52,626 nucleotides of DNA from Candidatus Zhuqueibacterota bacterium (GCA_029262005.1 JAJDAG010000063.1:1-52626); one strand, 5' to 3'. Positions 37,401 to 45,945 are shown, numbered from the stretch's first letter. Numbers and translations are program-made. The notes: a model not told the origin generated them from the sequence alone.

Positions 37401-38195
37401 AGGTTGAAGTCGCAGCTTGTTTGCCACTGCTTTAATGATGATCGGATGTCCTGGTTGCACCCGTCCGAGGAATTTGGCAGGCAGTACTACATCGTGGTTT
37501 TGTTTTAGTCTCGCATCGCTGTTTCCAGGAAAAATAGAATGCACAATTTTAAGTTTTCCGGATGGCTCGACGATGGCATAGAACAACCAAAACTCCCGAA
37601 AACTACCCTTGATCGCATTGAGTGTTCTTTTAATCCTCTCATCCAAAGAAACCCGCATTCTCATGCTGGAGGAAATGCGCTGCATCAGTTTCAATCGAGT
37701 TTGGTTAAGGTGAAGAGACTGCTCCATATTCTTACGTTTTGTAATGTCGAGCGTGGTACCGATTACGGCAATGCTACCATTAAATGAAATACGGGAACCG
37801 AGCACTTCGCACTCCACGTGTTGCGCGTCTTTGCGCAAACCATGAAAGGTATAGTGGAGAAAGCGTTCTGTTTTTTCTTCCCCTCTTAGCGATTTCTTGA
37901 CCTTTGCCCGCGATCCGGGCGCAGCCAGCTCTGCAACTGATTTTAGTTGCAGCAACTCATCTTGTGTGTATCCAAAAATTTTGGCAAATCTGGAATTCAC
38001 ATAAATAAAGCCGGCATCTTTGATAATGAACATGCCGACAAGCGATTTCCCCACCAGGCGTTTTAACAATTCTTCACTGTCTTGCAATGCGGCTTCAGCC
38101 TCGATACACGAGTTCTTTGCCAGGCTTATTCGTCCAAGTTGCAGTCTCAGCCTGTCAATGGTTTTGTTTGCTTTGTGTTCCGTCTTAGCCTTCAT
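34437..38195 (-). CDS. Large hybrid sensor histidine kinase, PAS/GAF repeats + HisKA + HATPase + receiver
   Basis: About 1252 residues from the ATG at 38195, preceded by AGAGG; an upstream GTG-type frame to 38237 adds 14 residues. No membrane helix is evident, so it is cytoplasmic. Order: N-terminal coiled coil, PAS (about 40-160), GAF (170-335), PAS (345-465), PAS (470-590), GAF (600-740), PAS (750-870), HisKA with phospho-acceptor His in GQIAHDFNNLLS, HATPase with N box NLLSNAVEAM, G1 CDQGCGIE, F box IFEPFFTTK and G2 GSGLGLSV, and a receiver (about 1122-1245) with LVVDDDP and phospho-acceptor in LLVLDMDMG. Six sensory modules suggest several intracellular inputs such as redox or small ligands. 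It stands alone, with 250 bases before the partner-switch operon's last gene. Confidence 0.94.
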   Translation of the reverse strand: MKAKTEHKANKTIDRLRLQLGRISLAKNSCIEAEAALQDSEELLKRLVGKSLVGMFIIKDAGFIYVNSRFAKIFGYTQDELLQLKSVAELAAPGSRAKVKKSLRGEEKTERFLHYTFHGLRKDAQHVECEVLGSRISFNGSIAVIGTTLDITKRKNMEQSLHLNQTRLKLMQRISSSMRMRVSLDERIKRTLNAIKGSFREFWLFYAIVEPSGKLKIVHSIFPGNSDARLKQNHDVVLPAKFLGRVQPGHPIIIKAVANKLRLQPFANIANAFQVKSALQIPLQHSRKQKGLLCLISDKERCWEAHEVQVMIEIGDYLAIAIKDAQTQHARKVAVERLKKSEERLRKVVQNMPVMVSALGPDGTIALWNRECERVTGYRAEEIISNPGAFKLLYPDVDLRCAVLEELSVHDHDYRHHEWELTDINGNVKTIAWSSISKRFPISGWSAWSVGVDVTERKQAESRVKESNEKYRTLFQESRDSIYISNADGLVVNANEAFLTYFRYDDNVLGKLKVKQLYAESSDWDELRQQLALHGSIKNQEVRLRSNDGTETFGLLSCTNRISEAGDCLGHQGTIHDITLKKQSEDALRHVSENVAAFTGEAFFNSLVKSLCNSLDMEYALVGELLLQKKGTIRTIAIHSNGGAIDNVEYRVKQTPSAKCIKDSFCIFTSELQKKYPTNRFLKEIGVQSYVGTRLCDSRGRTMGILEIMDTKPIQNVELAKSIVRVFAVRAAAELERKRAEAAQRESEEKYRLVVQTASEAILIIQRGKVKFFNQQATELTGYSQEELLKKTLIELVHDEEKAAVRKHLKNLRNTGVAGRIESFRLVRKSGQVKSIDASFVSLNWDGAPAKLCFMYDVSDRKNLQEELARAQRLESAGRVAGQIAHDFNNLLSPLTAYPALIREELDEDHPVVAMVTAMEECADKLAQINQQLLTLGRRGHYTMEPIDLNELIYQVVTSRNFSAKITIVEAISKELHPIKGGQAQLSRALVNLLSNAVEAMNHQGQLTIKTENVQFDEPQTGFGKMKGGKFVKLQICDQGCGIEPKSMARIFEPFFTTKRMDKERGSGLGLSVVNGIVEDHGGHISVESKVGSGTTFTILFPVAKNLLPADKAPARKIVGGRERILVVDDDPMQCKVARNLLKRLGYTVDVLASGEMAVRQVGKVEYDLLVLDMDMGAGIDGTEAYRQILEFQPEQKAIVLSGYAMTDRVQQALRLGAGSFVPKPISQTALAEATRRELDKKRNTKLRSRAQ

Positions 38196-38445
38196 AAACA
38201 CCTCTACACGCGACAAAGTATTTCTCTGGAGTGGCACAACGAAAAAAGATTTTCAGACCTTAATATTAGTCAGGGGGTAGGAAAGGGCTATCACACAATC
38301 ATCGCAGCAGGTCTGATAGGAAATAGTGGATCATGCCTCTGAGTTTGAGAAAGGAGAACTGCCAACTATGTGGCCAGTGAAACCAGCATCGGCCTTAGCT
38401 AAGAAACTAAAAATTAAATATTAATGCAAGTAAAGTTACAGACTC

Positions 38446-38892
38446 TTAAACTTCCTTTTCGCGGTTCAAATGAATCACCATTTTGGTTATATTGCCGCCT
38501 TGTGGTATTTTTTTAAACTCATATTCATCCACAAGGCTCTTAATCAAAAATACACCCCAACCGCGAGGGTCGTCGTCACAGGACGCTATTTGCGTATCTA
38601 TGCTTGGCTGCGGGATGTTGTCTGCCATGCCCTTGCCATCATCCTTCACATTCACTTCCAGGCTGCTTTTACCCATTTTCAATGTCACCAACACAGCCAT
38701 GCTGGTGTTGAGTCGATTGCCGTGCTCCATGGCATTTAAGCAGGCCTCTGAAACAGCCGTCCGCAAATCCTCAACTCTGTTTTTGTGAAAATGCATGATC
38801 TCTGCAATTGCCGCAGCAGAGTCCATCGCTACTTTTTCATAACCTAAAACAGACGGGATATGGATTTCGATGACGTTTTCCTTGTTTTTCAT
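38446..38892 (-). CDS. rsbW: RsbW-like serine kinase / anti-sigma regulatory factor
   Basis: About 148 residues from the ATG at 38892, which follows GAGG by 7 bases; a longer frame reaches 38913. It is a GHKL ATPase of the anti-sigma type: N box EACLNAMEHGN, G1 VKDDGKGM and G2 DPRGWGVFLIKSL. Such kinases phosphorylate a STAS-domain antagonist and, when free, bind a sigma factor or other target. It is the last gene of a leftward set with the PP2C phosphatase and the Fis-type regulator. No STAS gene is visible in the window, so the antagonist must be encoded elsewhere or the kinase has a different partner. Confidence 0.92.
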   Translation of the reverse strand: MKNKENVIEIHIPSVLGYEKVAMDSAAAIAEIMHFHKNRVEDLRTAVSEACLNAMEHGNRLNTSMAVLVTLKMGKSSLEVNVKDDGKGMADNIPQPSIDTQIASCDDDPRGWGVFLIKSLVDEYEFKKIPQGGNITKMVIHLNREKEV

Positions 38893-38947
38893 AATCGACC
38901 TCGGAACAAACAAATTTCTTTTTAGCTAGCACATTGTATTTTTCGAA

Positions 38948-40450
38948 CTATTCAATTTCGACAATAACCAGGGTCACATCGTCATGAAAGTTCGCGTCTC
39001 CGCTGTAAAGCTTCATGCCAGCCACCAAACGCTCAATGGCATCCGCAGGGGTACAGTCTGAGTTTCGCCTGATAGACTCAGAGAAGCGATCAAAGCCGTA
39101 AGATTCAAAGTTGCCATTCATGGCATCAACAATCCCGTCCGTATAAAACACAAGCCGGTCACCGGAGTGGAGATCGATGGTCAGTTGTTCGTAAATAGTC
39201 GTTGGTACGATTCCGAGGGGAAAGCGATCGCTGTTTTCTGCCTGCGGCAGGAATTCAGTTTTGCCGTTTCGGTGCAAGTAGGGCATTGTCTGGCCGGCAT
39301 TTGTATAGTGCAGTTGTTTGGTTTTTGGATCAAAAATTCCGTAAAAAAGCGCCACAAACATATTGCTTTGAGTATCCTTATTGAGTCTCGCACTGACCAT
39401 ATTAAGCACTTCATTTGTTTGAGTTTTTCCCTCTGCAGCAAACCGAACAGTACCCATGGCCGCAGTCATAACCATGGCTGCTGAGAGGCCGTGCCCTGAA
39501 ACATCGCCAATCACAACTCCGAATCTGCCATCTTCGAGTGCAAGAAAGTCATAAAAATCGCCTCCGACTTCTTTGGCCGGAATGGATCTGGCTTTGATAG
39601 ACAGACCATCTACTTTGGGTGAACTTGCGGGCAGCATTTGCGCCTGCATGTCACGCGCAACATTGAACTCATGCCAGAGACTTGCATTCTCGCGTAAAGA
39701 TTTAACCATTCGATCAAATGCTTGTGACAAAGCGCCAATTTCGTCATTGGACTGATAGTTGATTGAAACATTCCAATTGCCTCGCGCAACCTCTTTTGTG
39801 ATCTCTGTAAGTCGTTGAACGGGTTTAAACATGACCCGAATAACGCCAAAAACAATAATCACACCCACAAGCATTACCAGAATTACAATTTGAAATAGGG
39901 TTGCACGGAGTTGGTCTCTGCTTGAGAATACATCATCCTCATAGCCGGTCGCGAGAATGACCCACTTCCAGGGAGCAAAATACTTGTAGTAGCCTATCTT
40001 TTTGTCGCCTAACCTCCCCAGAGTTTTCGTGCCCTGGCGGTAAAAAGTATAGCCTGAAAAACCGTTCTGCTGCCCGGCTTTATCAATATCATCAATAACT
40101 TTTTTGATGTGTTTGAAATTATTGTTGTAAAGATTCGTGCCAATTTCTTCGGGGTGAATGATCAGTATGCCTTTGTCCGGGCCATCTGCGTTCTTGATCA
40201 CCGCCATATACCCGGTTTCGGCGATCTGAAGCGCAGCTATTTCTTGCATCAGTTCTTCGGATGGAACTGACGAAGTCTTGTTATGATGCGCACACAATGC
40301 AAATGCTTGCTCAGTCTGTGCTATCAGCAGTTCCCGGGCAAGTTGCTTAATCTTCGATTTAGATTCACGGTAACCCAAAAAACCTGCCATGGCCACTGTC
40401 AATACAATCAACAAGACCGACACCAAAATTAGTTTCGCTCGAAAGCTCAC
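38948..40450 (-). CDS. rsbU: RsbU-like PP2C phosphatase with Cache sensor and HAMP domain
   Basis: A 500-residue inner-membrane phosphatase. Helix 1 (about 6-26) and helix 2 (about 188-208) flank an extracytoplasmic single Cache domain (GYMAVIKNADGPDKGILIIHP and KYFAPWKWVILATGYEDD). A HAMP domain and a short helix follow, then the SpoIIE/PP2C domain (about 275-500) with metal-binding Asp residues in GGDFYDF, GDVSGHG, FYTDGIVD and DDVTLVIV. It should dephosphorylate a STAS antagonist in response to an outside ligand. The GTG start overlaps the stop of the upstream regulator gene (GTGA), so the two are translationally coupled; the rsbW-like gene follows after 55 bases. Confidence 0.94.
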   Translation of the reverse strand: MSFRAKLILVSVLLIVLTVAMAGFLGYRESKSKIKQLARELLIAQTEQAFALCAHHNKTSSVPSEELMQEIAALQIAETGYMAVIKNADGPDKGILIIHPEEIGTNLYNNNFKHIKKVIDDIDKAGQQNGFSGYTFYRQGTKTLGRLGDKKIGYYKYFAPWKWVILATGYEDDVFSSRDQLRATLFQIVILVMLVGVIIVFGVIRVMFKPVQRLTEITKEVARGNWNVSINYQSNDEIGALSQAFDRMVKSLRENASLWHEFNVARDMQAQMLPASSPKVDGLSIKARSIPAKEVGGDFYDFLALEDGRFGVVIGDVSGHGLSAAMVMTAAMGTVRFAAEGKTQTNEVLNMVSARLNKDTQSNMFVALFYGIFDPKTKQLHYTNAGQTMPYLHRNGKTEFLPQAENSDRFPLGIVPTTIYEQLTIDLHSGDRLVFYTDGIVDAMNGNFESYGFDRFSESIRRNSDCTPADAIERLVAGMKLYSGDANFHDDVTLVIVEIE

Positions 40451-41991
40451 GCGGCCCCCTGTTCATCTGGTTGAATGCCGAGTCGTTCCATTTTTTTCTG
40501 TAAACCCAACCGGCTTAATCCTAGCCGGCGGGAGACTTCGCTTTTATTCGAATTATATTTGTTCATTGCCTCCTTGATCAAAAAAGTCTCCAACGCGTCA
40601 ACAGCCTCACGGAGATTTTCTCCACGCAACGCGCCTGGCAATTCTAACTTTGAACTACCATGATTGCTCTTCAGAGAGAGGTCTTCCGGTTGGATGATTG
40701 CACCCTCGCCGGCAAGCGTGATTGCTCTTTCAACCTGATTCTCCAACTCGCGAACATTGCCCGGCCAATCATGGGCGTTCATCGTTTTTATTGCTTTTTG
40801 AGAAAAGCCTTTGATTTGAATATCGATTTTATCGGAGACTTTTTTCACAAAGTGATTCACCAGCAAAGCAATGTCATCGCGCCGGTTGCGAAGTGGCGGC
40901 ATGTGCAACTCCAATACACTCAAACGATAATACAGATCATCGCGAAAATTCCCCTGTCGCATTTCCTCTTCTAAATCCTTGTTTGTTGCCACCACCACAC
41001 GTACGTCCACAGCAATTTCCCGCGTGCCACCCAGTCTGCGAAAACGCCGCTCTTGCAATGCTCGCAAAATTTTGGCCTGTGAGGTCAACGGCATATCTCC
41101 AATCTCATCGATAAAAATCGTGCCGCCATCGGCCTGCTCAAAAAAACCGATGTGTTTTTTTACGCCTGTGGCAACACCGGCCTCAATGCCAAACAGCTCG
41201 GACTCCACCAGATTATCGGGAATGGCAGTGCAATTGACAGCCACAAACGGACGGTCTTTGCGTGGGCTCAGATAGTGAATCGTTTTGGCCAGCAGCTCCT
41301 TGCCGGTACCGGTTTCACCAAAAATCAAAACATTGGTCGGACTTTTTGCAACAACCCTGGCCTGCTGCAGGACTTTTAAAATCGATTCACTTTGCCCAAT
41401 GATACGGCCCCCTTCATACCCTTTCAACACCTCTTCCCGCAGTGCGATATTCTCGAGATGCAATCTTTCCTCAGCTTCCCGCAGCTCTTCATTCAGCCTG
41501 AGGTTGTCAAGAGCAATGGCGATTTGGCTCGCAGCCGCTGCAATAAGCTCATGATCGCCGCTTGAATAGGGTTCACGTGACAATCTCGTTCCCAAAAAAA
41601 TACCGCCCAGCAATTGTTCCCTTCCAGGAAATTCAACCCAAACACCTGGATTGTCTGATGCCTCACAGAATCCACCTGAACTTAACCAATCCTGTAGTGT
41701 CGATGCACGCTCTGAACTCGCAATTCGCTGAAATTTGGTGTTCAAATTTTGTTCCAATGAGGCTGAAATTGATCCTTCAAAGCCGCGCTCTGCAATCACG
41801 CTCCATTTTTTCTGGTTACTTCTCAGAAGGGCCAGGCCATGTTCGACACCAAATGTTCCCATCAAAATAGACAGCACCTCGCGATATATTTCAGAGCTGT
41901 ATTTGCAATGGTGGAGGGCACTTGCAATCTCGTACAATGTTTGCAAGTGAAAGACCTGTCTTTGTAATTCCAGGTTAGATTGTTGGCTCAT
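40447..41991 (-). CDS. Sigma-54-type AAA+ regulator with GAF domain and altered GAFTGA loop
   Basis: About 514 residues from the ATG at 41991 (AAGGA 7 bases upstream); a frame to 42054 adds 21. An N-terminal GAF domain (about 20-175) is linked by a coiled coil to an AAA+ domain with Walker A GETGTGKE and Walker B GGTIFIDEIGD, the arginine-finger region RDDLYYRLSVLELHMPPLR, and a C-terminal Fis-type helix-turn-helix (NKSEVSRRLGLSRLGLQKKM). The loop that touches sigma-54, GAFTGA in most members, reads GVATGV here (in ELFGIEAGVATGVKKHI), so the key Phe is missing. A similar GVATGV form occurs in a subset of the family, so the protein may still work, possibly in a modified way. It is coupled to the phosphatase gene. 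Confidence 0.93.
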   Translation of the reverse strand: MSQQSNLELQRQVFHLQTLYEIASALHHCKYSSEIYREVLSILMGTFGVEHGLALLRSNQKKWSVIAERGFEGSISASLEQNLNTKFQRIASSERASTLQDWLSSGGFCEASDNPGVWVEFPGREQLLGGIFLGTRLSREPYSSGDHELIAAAASQIAIALDNLRLNEELREAEERLHLENIALREEVLKGYEGGRIIGQSESILKVLQQARVVAKSPTNVLIFGETGTGKELLAKTIHYLSPRKDRPFVAVNCTAIPDNLVESELFGIEAGVATGVKKHIGFFEQADGGTIFIDEIGDMPLTSQAKILRALQERRFRRLGGTREIAVDVRVVVATNKDLEEEMRQGNFRDDLYYRLSVLELHMPPLRNRRDDIALLVNHFVKKVSDKIDIQIKGFSQKAIKTMNAHDWPGNVRELENQVERAITLAGEGAIIQPEDLSLKSNHGSSKLELPGALRGENLREAVDALETFLIKEAMNKYNSNKSEVSRRLGLSRLGLQKKMERLGIQPDEQGAA

Positions 41992-42377
41992 TGAGAATCC
42001 TTGCGCATCAAAAAAATCCGGATAAGTTGAGTTTAAGTTCGGGATTAAAACCAAATCATTGGGGACATGGAAACACTCAGAACCTCACCCGCTGTATAGG
42101 ACTTAATTCCTGGCGTATTTGTTTCGGGAAACGCCGTAATGCTAATGCCTGAATGACTATAATTGATGATAACATGACACCGGCAAAATAGCAAGGAATT
42201 TAATTTGGTACTTTAACAAGCGCCTCTCCTCCACGTATGAGAACGGCCGGTGGGGCAAAATATTTCATTTGCAAATAGTTAAGATTCAATTGCAATTAAA
42301 TAAAGCCTTGAAACTCACAGCGTATTAAGATATATTTATTTACAAACTAAAGGACTCACGGTTCCGTTGAAGCGACT
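41992..42377. other. 386-base divergent intergenic region, regulator / nnr
   Basis: No gene is supported. The right half is AT-rich. No GGCAC-N5-TTGC sigma-54 site was recognised by eye in either direction. It should hold promoters for the leftward signalling operon and rightward nnr. Confidence 0.45.
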
Positions 42378-43964
42378 ATGAAAAACAATCACTATTTAAA
42401 GCGGGTGATGACCGGCAAGGAAATGTCGGAAGTTGACCGTTTTACAATCGAGCAAATTGGCATTCCCGGAAGGGTGTTGATGGAAAGCGCCGGCCGCAAA
42501 GTGGTTGCGGTTATTTTACAAGCGCTGGGAAATCCAGTGGGGAGAAATGTTGTCATTGTTTGCGGCAAGGGCAACAATGGTGGCGATGGTTATGTTATCG
42601 CACGTTATCTGCACAATGCAGAAGCGCAAGTTCAGGTTTTTACTACTGCAGAGCCAGGCGATATAAAAGGAGACGCGGCTGCAAATTTGATAGTTCTGGA
42701 TAAAGTGGGTGTTAGTACCCAACTTTGTAAAAGTGATGATTTTTCACCTGCCCTTGCCGGTGCCGACTTGATTGTGGATGCCCTGCTCGGCACGGGTGTG
42801 ACCGGCGCTTTACAAGAGAAAATCGCAAAAATTGTTAGGAAGATAAACGACAGTCCGGCATTGGTTGTAGCTGTAGATCTGCCGACCGGTCTGGAAACGG
42901 ATACCGGTGCGGTAACAGGAGAATGTGTGCGCGCCGCTCATACCGTTACCATCGGCAACCTGAAACGCGGTCTTCTGTTTTCGCCGGGACGTGAATACGC
43001 CGGTCAGGTCCATGTGGCTGATATCGGTTTTCCCGAGCTTGCCTTGGAGAAGTCGGGTTCAACCTGCTACCGAGTCACGCACCGATATGTTGAATCAATG
43101 TTGCCCGGCCGCAGTCCGGATACATTTAAGAATCGCTGCGGCAAAGTGCTGGTGGTGGCTGGTTCGCCAGGCATGACCGGCGCGGCTGCGCTCACTGCTG
43201 AAGCTACGCTTAAAATTGGCGCCGGTCTCACGATTCTGGGTATTCCTGCAAGCCTTAACCCGATTCTTGAACAAAAACTGACTGAGGTAATGACCTTGCC
43301 TCTGCCCGAGACCTCAGCGCAGACTTTCAGTTTTGCGGCAAAGAATCAACTGATTGCGCAACTTGCCTGGGCAGATGTGCTTGCGTTGGGGCCGGGAATG
43401 ACCACTGACAAAGAATGCGGTCAATTGTTGCAATGGCTGCTGCAAACTTTTGACGGCACCATTGTCCTCGATGCTGACGGGCTGAACTGTCTGGCAAATA
43501 ATTCTGCTGCCATTGTGAAAGCAAAAGGGAAACTGGTTTTGACGCCGCACCCCGGCGAGCTCGCCGGAATGAGCAAATGCACTATTAAGGAAATCCTGGC
43601 CAACCCTGTTGAAGCAGCAAAAGTCGCCGCCAAACGACTCAATGCAACCGTAGTTTTAAAGGGGGCCCCAACTGTCACAGCAAAACCAATAGAGAATGTT
43701 TTCATAAATCCCACCGGGAATGCAGGCATGGCAACGGCTGGAATGGGTGATGTCTTGACCGGTGTCATTGCAGGACTGGCAGCGCAAGGTTTGGCGCCGG
43801 CAGAAGCAGCCATTGCCGGGGTCTATTTGCATGGCCTGGCCGGTGATTTCGCAAGGGCAGTGGTTGGCGAATCAGGCCTTGTGGCAAGCGATGTCTTGCA
43901 GCGATTACCATTGGCGAGAAAAGAATTTGAAATGAAAGGAAGAAATGAAGTTGAATTCGATTAA
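42378..43964 (+). CDS. nnr: Bifunctional NAD(P)HX epimerase / ADP-dependent dehydratase
   Basis: A 528-residue cytosolic repair enzyme for damaged (hydrated) NADH and NADPH. Residues 1-215 are the NnrE epimerase with VVIVCGKGNNGGDGYVIAR, IVDALLGTGVTG and VAVDLPTGLETDTG. Residues 230-528 are the NnrD dehydratase with GKVLVVAGSPGMTGAAALTA, LTPHPGELAGM and the catalytic region NAGMATAGMGDVLTGVIAGL. The domain order is the usual bacterial fusion. No clear ribosome-binding site precedes the ATG at 42378; an internal ATG at 42408 is the alternative. The end overlaps the VanZ gene by 20 bases. Confidence 0.96.
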   Translation: MKNNHYLKRVMTGKEMSEVDRFTIEQIGIPGRVLMESAGRKVVAVILQALGNPVGRNVVIVCGKGNNGGDGYVIARYLHNAEAQVQVFTTAEPGDIKGDAAANLIVLDKVGVSTQLCKSDDFSPALAGADLIVDALLGTGVTGALQEKIAKIVRKINDSPALVVAVDLPTGLETDTGAVTGECVRAAHTVTIGNLKRGLLFSPGREYAGQVHVADIGFPELALEKSGSTCYRVTHRYVESMLPGRSPDTFKNRCGKVLVVAGSPGMTGAAALTAEATLKIGAGLTILGIPASLNPILEQKLTEVMTLPLPETSAQTFSFAAKNQLIAQLAWADVLALGPGMTTDKECGQLLQWLLQTFDGTIVLDADGLNCLANNSAAIVKAKGKLVLTPHPGELAGMSKCTIKEILANPVEAAKVAAKRLNATVVLKGAPTVTAKPIENVFINPTGNAGMATAGMGDVLTGVIAGLAAQGLAPAEAAIAGVYLHGLAGDFARAVVGESGLVASDVLQRLPLARKEFEMKGRNEVEFD

Positions 43965-44340
43965 GTATTATTTTCCGGCAATTTTGGTTGCATCAATTTT
44001 GTTCTATTTGTCTTCACTGCCCGGCTCTTCGGTACCTTCGTTAGGCTTAAAATTCGAGGATTTGTTTATGCACTGCATCGCCTATTCCGCCCTCGGATTT
44101 ACCCTTGGCATTGCGTTGATCCACGAGGGCATCGAAGCCACCTGGACGCGGATTGGCTGGGCAATTCTCATCGGAACTCTCTACGGCGTTTCTGATGAAT
44201 TCCACCAGAGTTTCGTGCCTGGCCGAGAATCAACAATCCCCGACATTGTTGCAGATGCTGTTGGCAGCTGTCTCGGTTTGTTTGTCTATTTGAAACGCTC
44301 AAACTGGTTCCGGCGGCTGGCCAAAAGCAGTGAGGCTTAG
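43945..44340 (+). CDS. VanZ family membrane protein
   Basis: A 131-residue protein with about four membrane helices. The core LFMHCIAYSALGFTLGI and the conserved YGVSDEFHQSFVPGRESTIPD, followed by a helix with DAVGSCLGLFVYL, are the VanZ-family signature (the DEFHQ..VPGR motif). VanZ proteins are linked to glycopeptide and lipoprotein-related envelope traits, but most have no known role. It overlaps nnr by 20 bases and has an AGGAAGAA ribosome-binding site inside it, so the two are coupled. Confidence 0.92.
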   Translation: MKLNSIKYYFPAILVASILFYLSSLPGSSVPSLGLKFEDLFMHCIAYSALGFTLGIALIHEGIEATWTRIGWAILIGTLYGVSDEFHQSFVPGRESTIPDIVADAVGSCLGLFVYLKRSNWFRRLAKSSEA

Positions 44341-44415
44341 TCCGTTCCATCATTCCGGTTTACAAAAAAATGATGGGATGGTGGTCTCTGATTTAACACT
44401 TGCAATCAGTCCTCG

Positions 44416-45945
44416 TTATAATTTAGCCTTCATATTATCAAATTTGTTTACAATGTATCCGCCTCCCTCCACAATGCGGAAAAGCTCAGTGAAAGCTCGC
44501 TGCAATGCCAATCTTAAGCGTATTGTGGCCTCATTCTCCCGTGGGAAATCTTGTGCAGGAGCAGCAGTCAGCAGGTGTTTGGAAGTAAACGGAATCGGCA
44601 TTTCAGACACATTAACCGGGATATACATGCCGCCTGTGGTGTCTGCCAATGCTTTAAGAATCGTGCGATCAGCCTCACTGCCAATCCCTATTGTATACAC
44701 GATAACACCTCTCGACAGCATTTCATGAATTAGGCTGTCGGGATGAACACCATGGTTGTGTTGTCCATCCGACAGTAATATAAATATCTCAGGGCAGGCG
44801 AAATCGGCAGGCATCTGGCTAAGTGCTTCTGCAATTCCAAGGCCCATGCCGGTTGCACCGCCACCCGGTATGTTCACAATAACGGTTGTGGTTGTGGTCT
44901 GCTTTGTTGCGGTAACATTTTCAAGTGCAACCTCGCCATTTGCAGTGTTGGCAAATGACACGGCTCCGATTTGATAAATATTGCCCCAACCATCTGTGTC
45001 CGGTAGCGCGTTTATGAACTCAGTGGCTGCATCCTTGGCAGCAGTCAGCCGGTCTTCCGCTCCGATGTTGTTCTCAGGTAGCATACTACCAGAGCGATCG
45101 AGAAGAATAACAATACGACGTTCATTAGTAGCATCCAGAAAAGTCGGGCCAACCAGTGGTTTGACACCGGTAAGCGGGAAACGTGTTTGCGTAGAAACGA
45201 CCTCCCAGCAGGACTTACCTGAATGCGTTTCGTTTTGATAGTTGTTCTTTAGAGGGTCATGATTCGTAGTGTCACAAAATTGAATTAAGGTCGGGATTTC
45301 ACGAACATATCTACCACAATCATCCGTTATAAATGTACCTGAGGAAGGTCTGGTATAATAACTATCCATGAGGCAGGCTGTTGCATTACCGGGACACTCA
45401 CTGGGAACATCTCCGGGACCTTCATATTCGTCGCGAATGTCATACACCAAATGTGAAAACTCATGCGCAATAGTAAAATGCCCACGTTCTGAGTCTTCGA
45501 TACGATCCCAATAAAGCTTGACACGGTTCATGACATCCTCCGGACTGCTGTCATAAACCGGCACTTTCGGTTCATCCTCGTTAACAAAACGAATGCCATA
45601 TCCTCCGGGTGTAGCGCGTGATTTGGCACAGCGTGTATCAAAAATAAGAAAATCTGCATAGCCGGTTGCCATGCTGTTATTGCAGATTGTTATTCTTCCA
45701 AACTGGTGATTTCCGCGTGTGGCAGTGTGGAAAACCTTGGAAGCGGCGATAAACCTGGCCTTGACCGCATCAATTTGCGCATCGCTTGCCGCGAATTGAA
45801 TTGATACTATAAAATCGAATTTCCCAGTAGTCGGGTTAAATTTACCGATGCCGGCCCAGGATGCCGCGGTTACGAAAAGCAGGAAACAGGCAAGCAGACT
45901 GAAACCAATGGCAGCGTTTCTTAATGATCGTCTTGATCTTTCCAT
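44416..45945 (-). CDS. Secreted CLCA-like metalloprotease with von Willebrand A domain
   Basis: A 509-residue exported protein. The signal peptide is SLRNAAIGFSLLACFLLFVT, cleaved near residue 31. Residues 40-255 carry the zinc-protease pattern HEFSHLVYDIRDEYEG (His161, Glu162, His165, then Asp172-Glu173), matching the HExxHxxxxxxDEY of animal CLCA proteins, and downstream cysteines with IQFCDTTNHD and CWEVV in the same order as CLCA. Residues 275-440 are a vWA domain with full MIDAS: DRSGS (283-287), Thr in GGATGMG and Asp in LLSDGQHN. CLCA1 is a self-cleaving metalloprotease, so similar activity is likely. The ATG lies inside the end of the CHAT gene (25-base overlap) with AAGGAG upstream. 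It is the last gene of the sigma-CHAT cluster. The C-terminal 65 residues are unassigned. Confidence 0.88.
   Translation of the reverse strand: MERSRRSLRNAAIGFSLLACFLLFVTAASWAGIGKFNPTTGKFDFIVSIQFAASDAQIDAVKARFIAASKVFHTATRGNHQFGRITICNNSMATGYADFLIFDTRCAKSRATPGGYGIRFVNEDEPKVPVYDSSPEDVMNRVKLYWDRIEDSERGHFTIAHEFSHLVYDIRDEYEGPGDVPSECPGNATACLMDSYYTRPSSGTFITDDCGRYVREIPTLIQFCDTTNHDPLKNNYQNETHSGKSCWEVVSTQTRFPLTGVKPLVGPTFLDATNERRIVILLDRSGSMLPENNIGAEDRLTAAKDAATEFINALPDTDGWGNIYQIGAVSFANTANGEVALENVTATKQTTTTTVIVNIPGGGATGMGLGIAEALSQMPADFACPEIFILLSDGQHNHGVHPDSLIHEMLSRGVIVYTIGIGSEADRTILKALADTTGGMYIPVNVSEMPIPFTSKHLLTAAPAQDFPRENEATIRLRLALQRAFTELFRIVEGGGYIVNKFDNMKAKL

Noticed and set aside
44347-44376. Hairpin CCATCATT / AATGATGG between the convergent VanZ and CLCA-like genes
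   Set aside because: Eight A/T-rich base pairs with a long loop and no T-run following; not a convincing terminator.
44330-44728. 132-codon + strand frame after the VanZ gene
   Set aside because: Mostly antisense to the vWA gene; no recognisable content.
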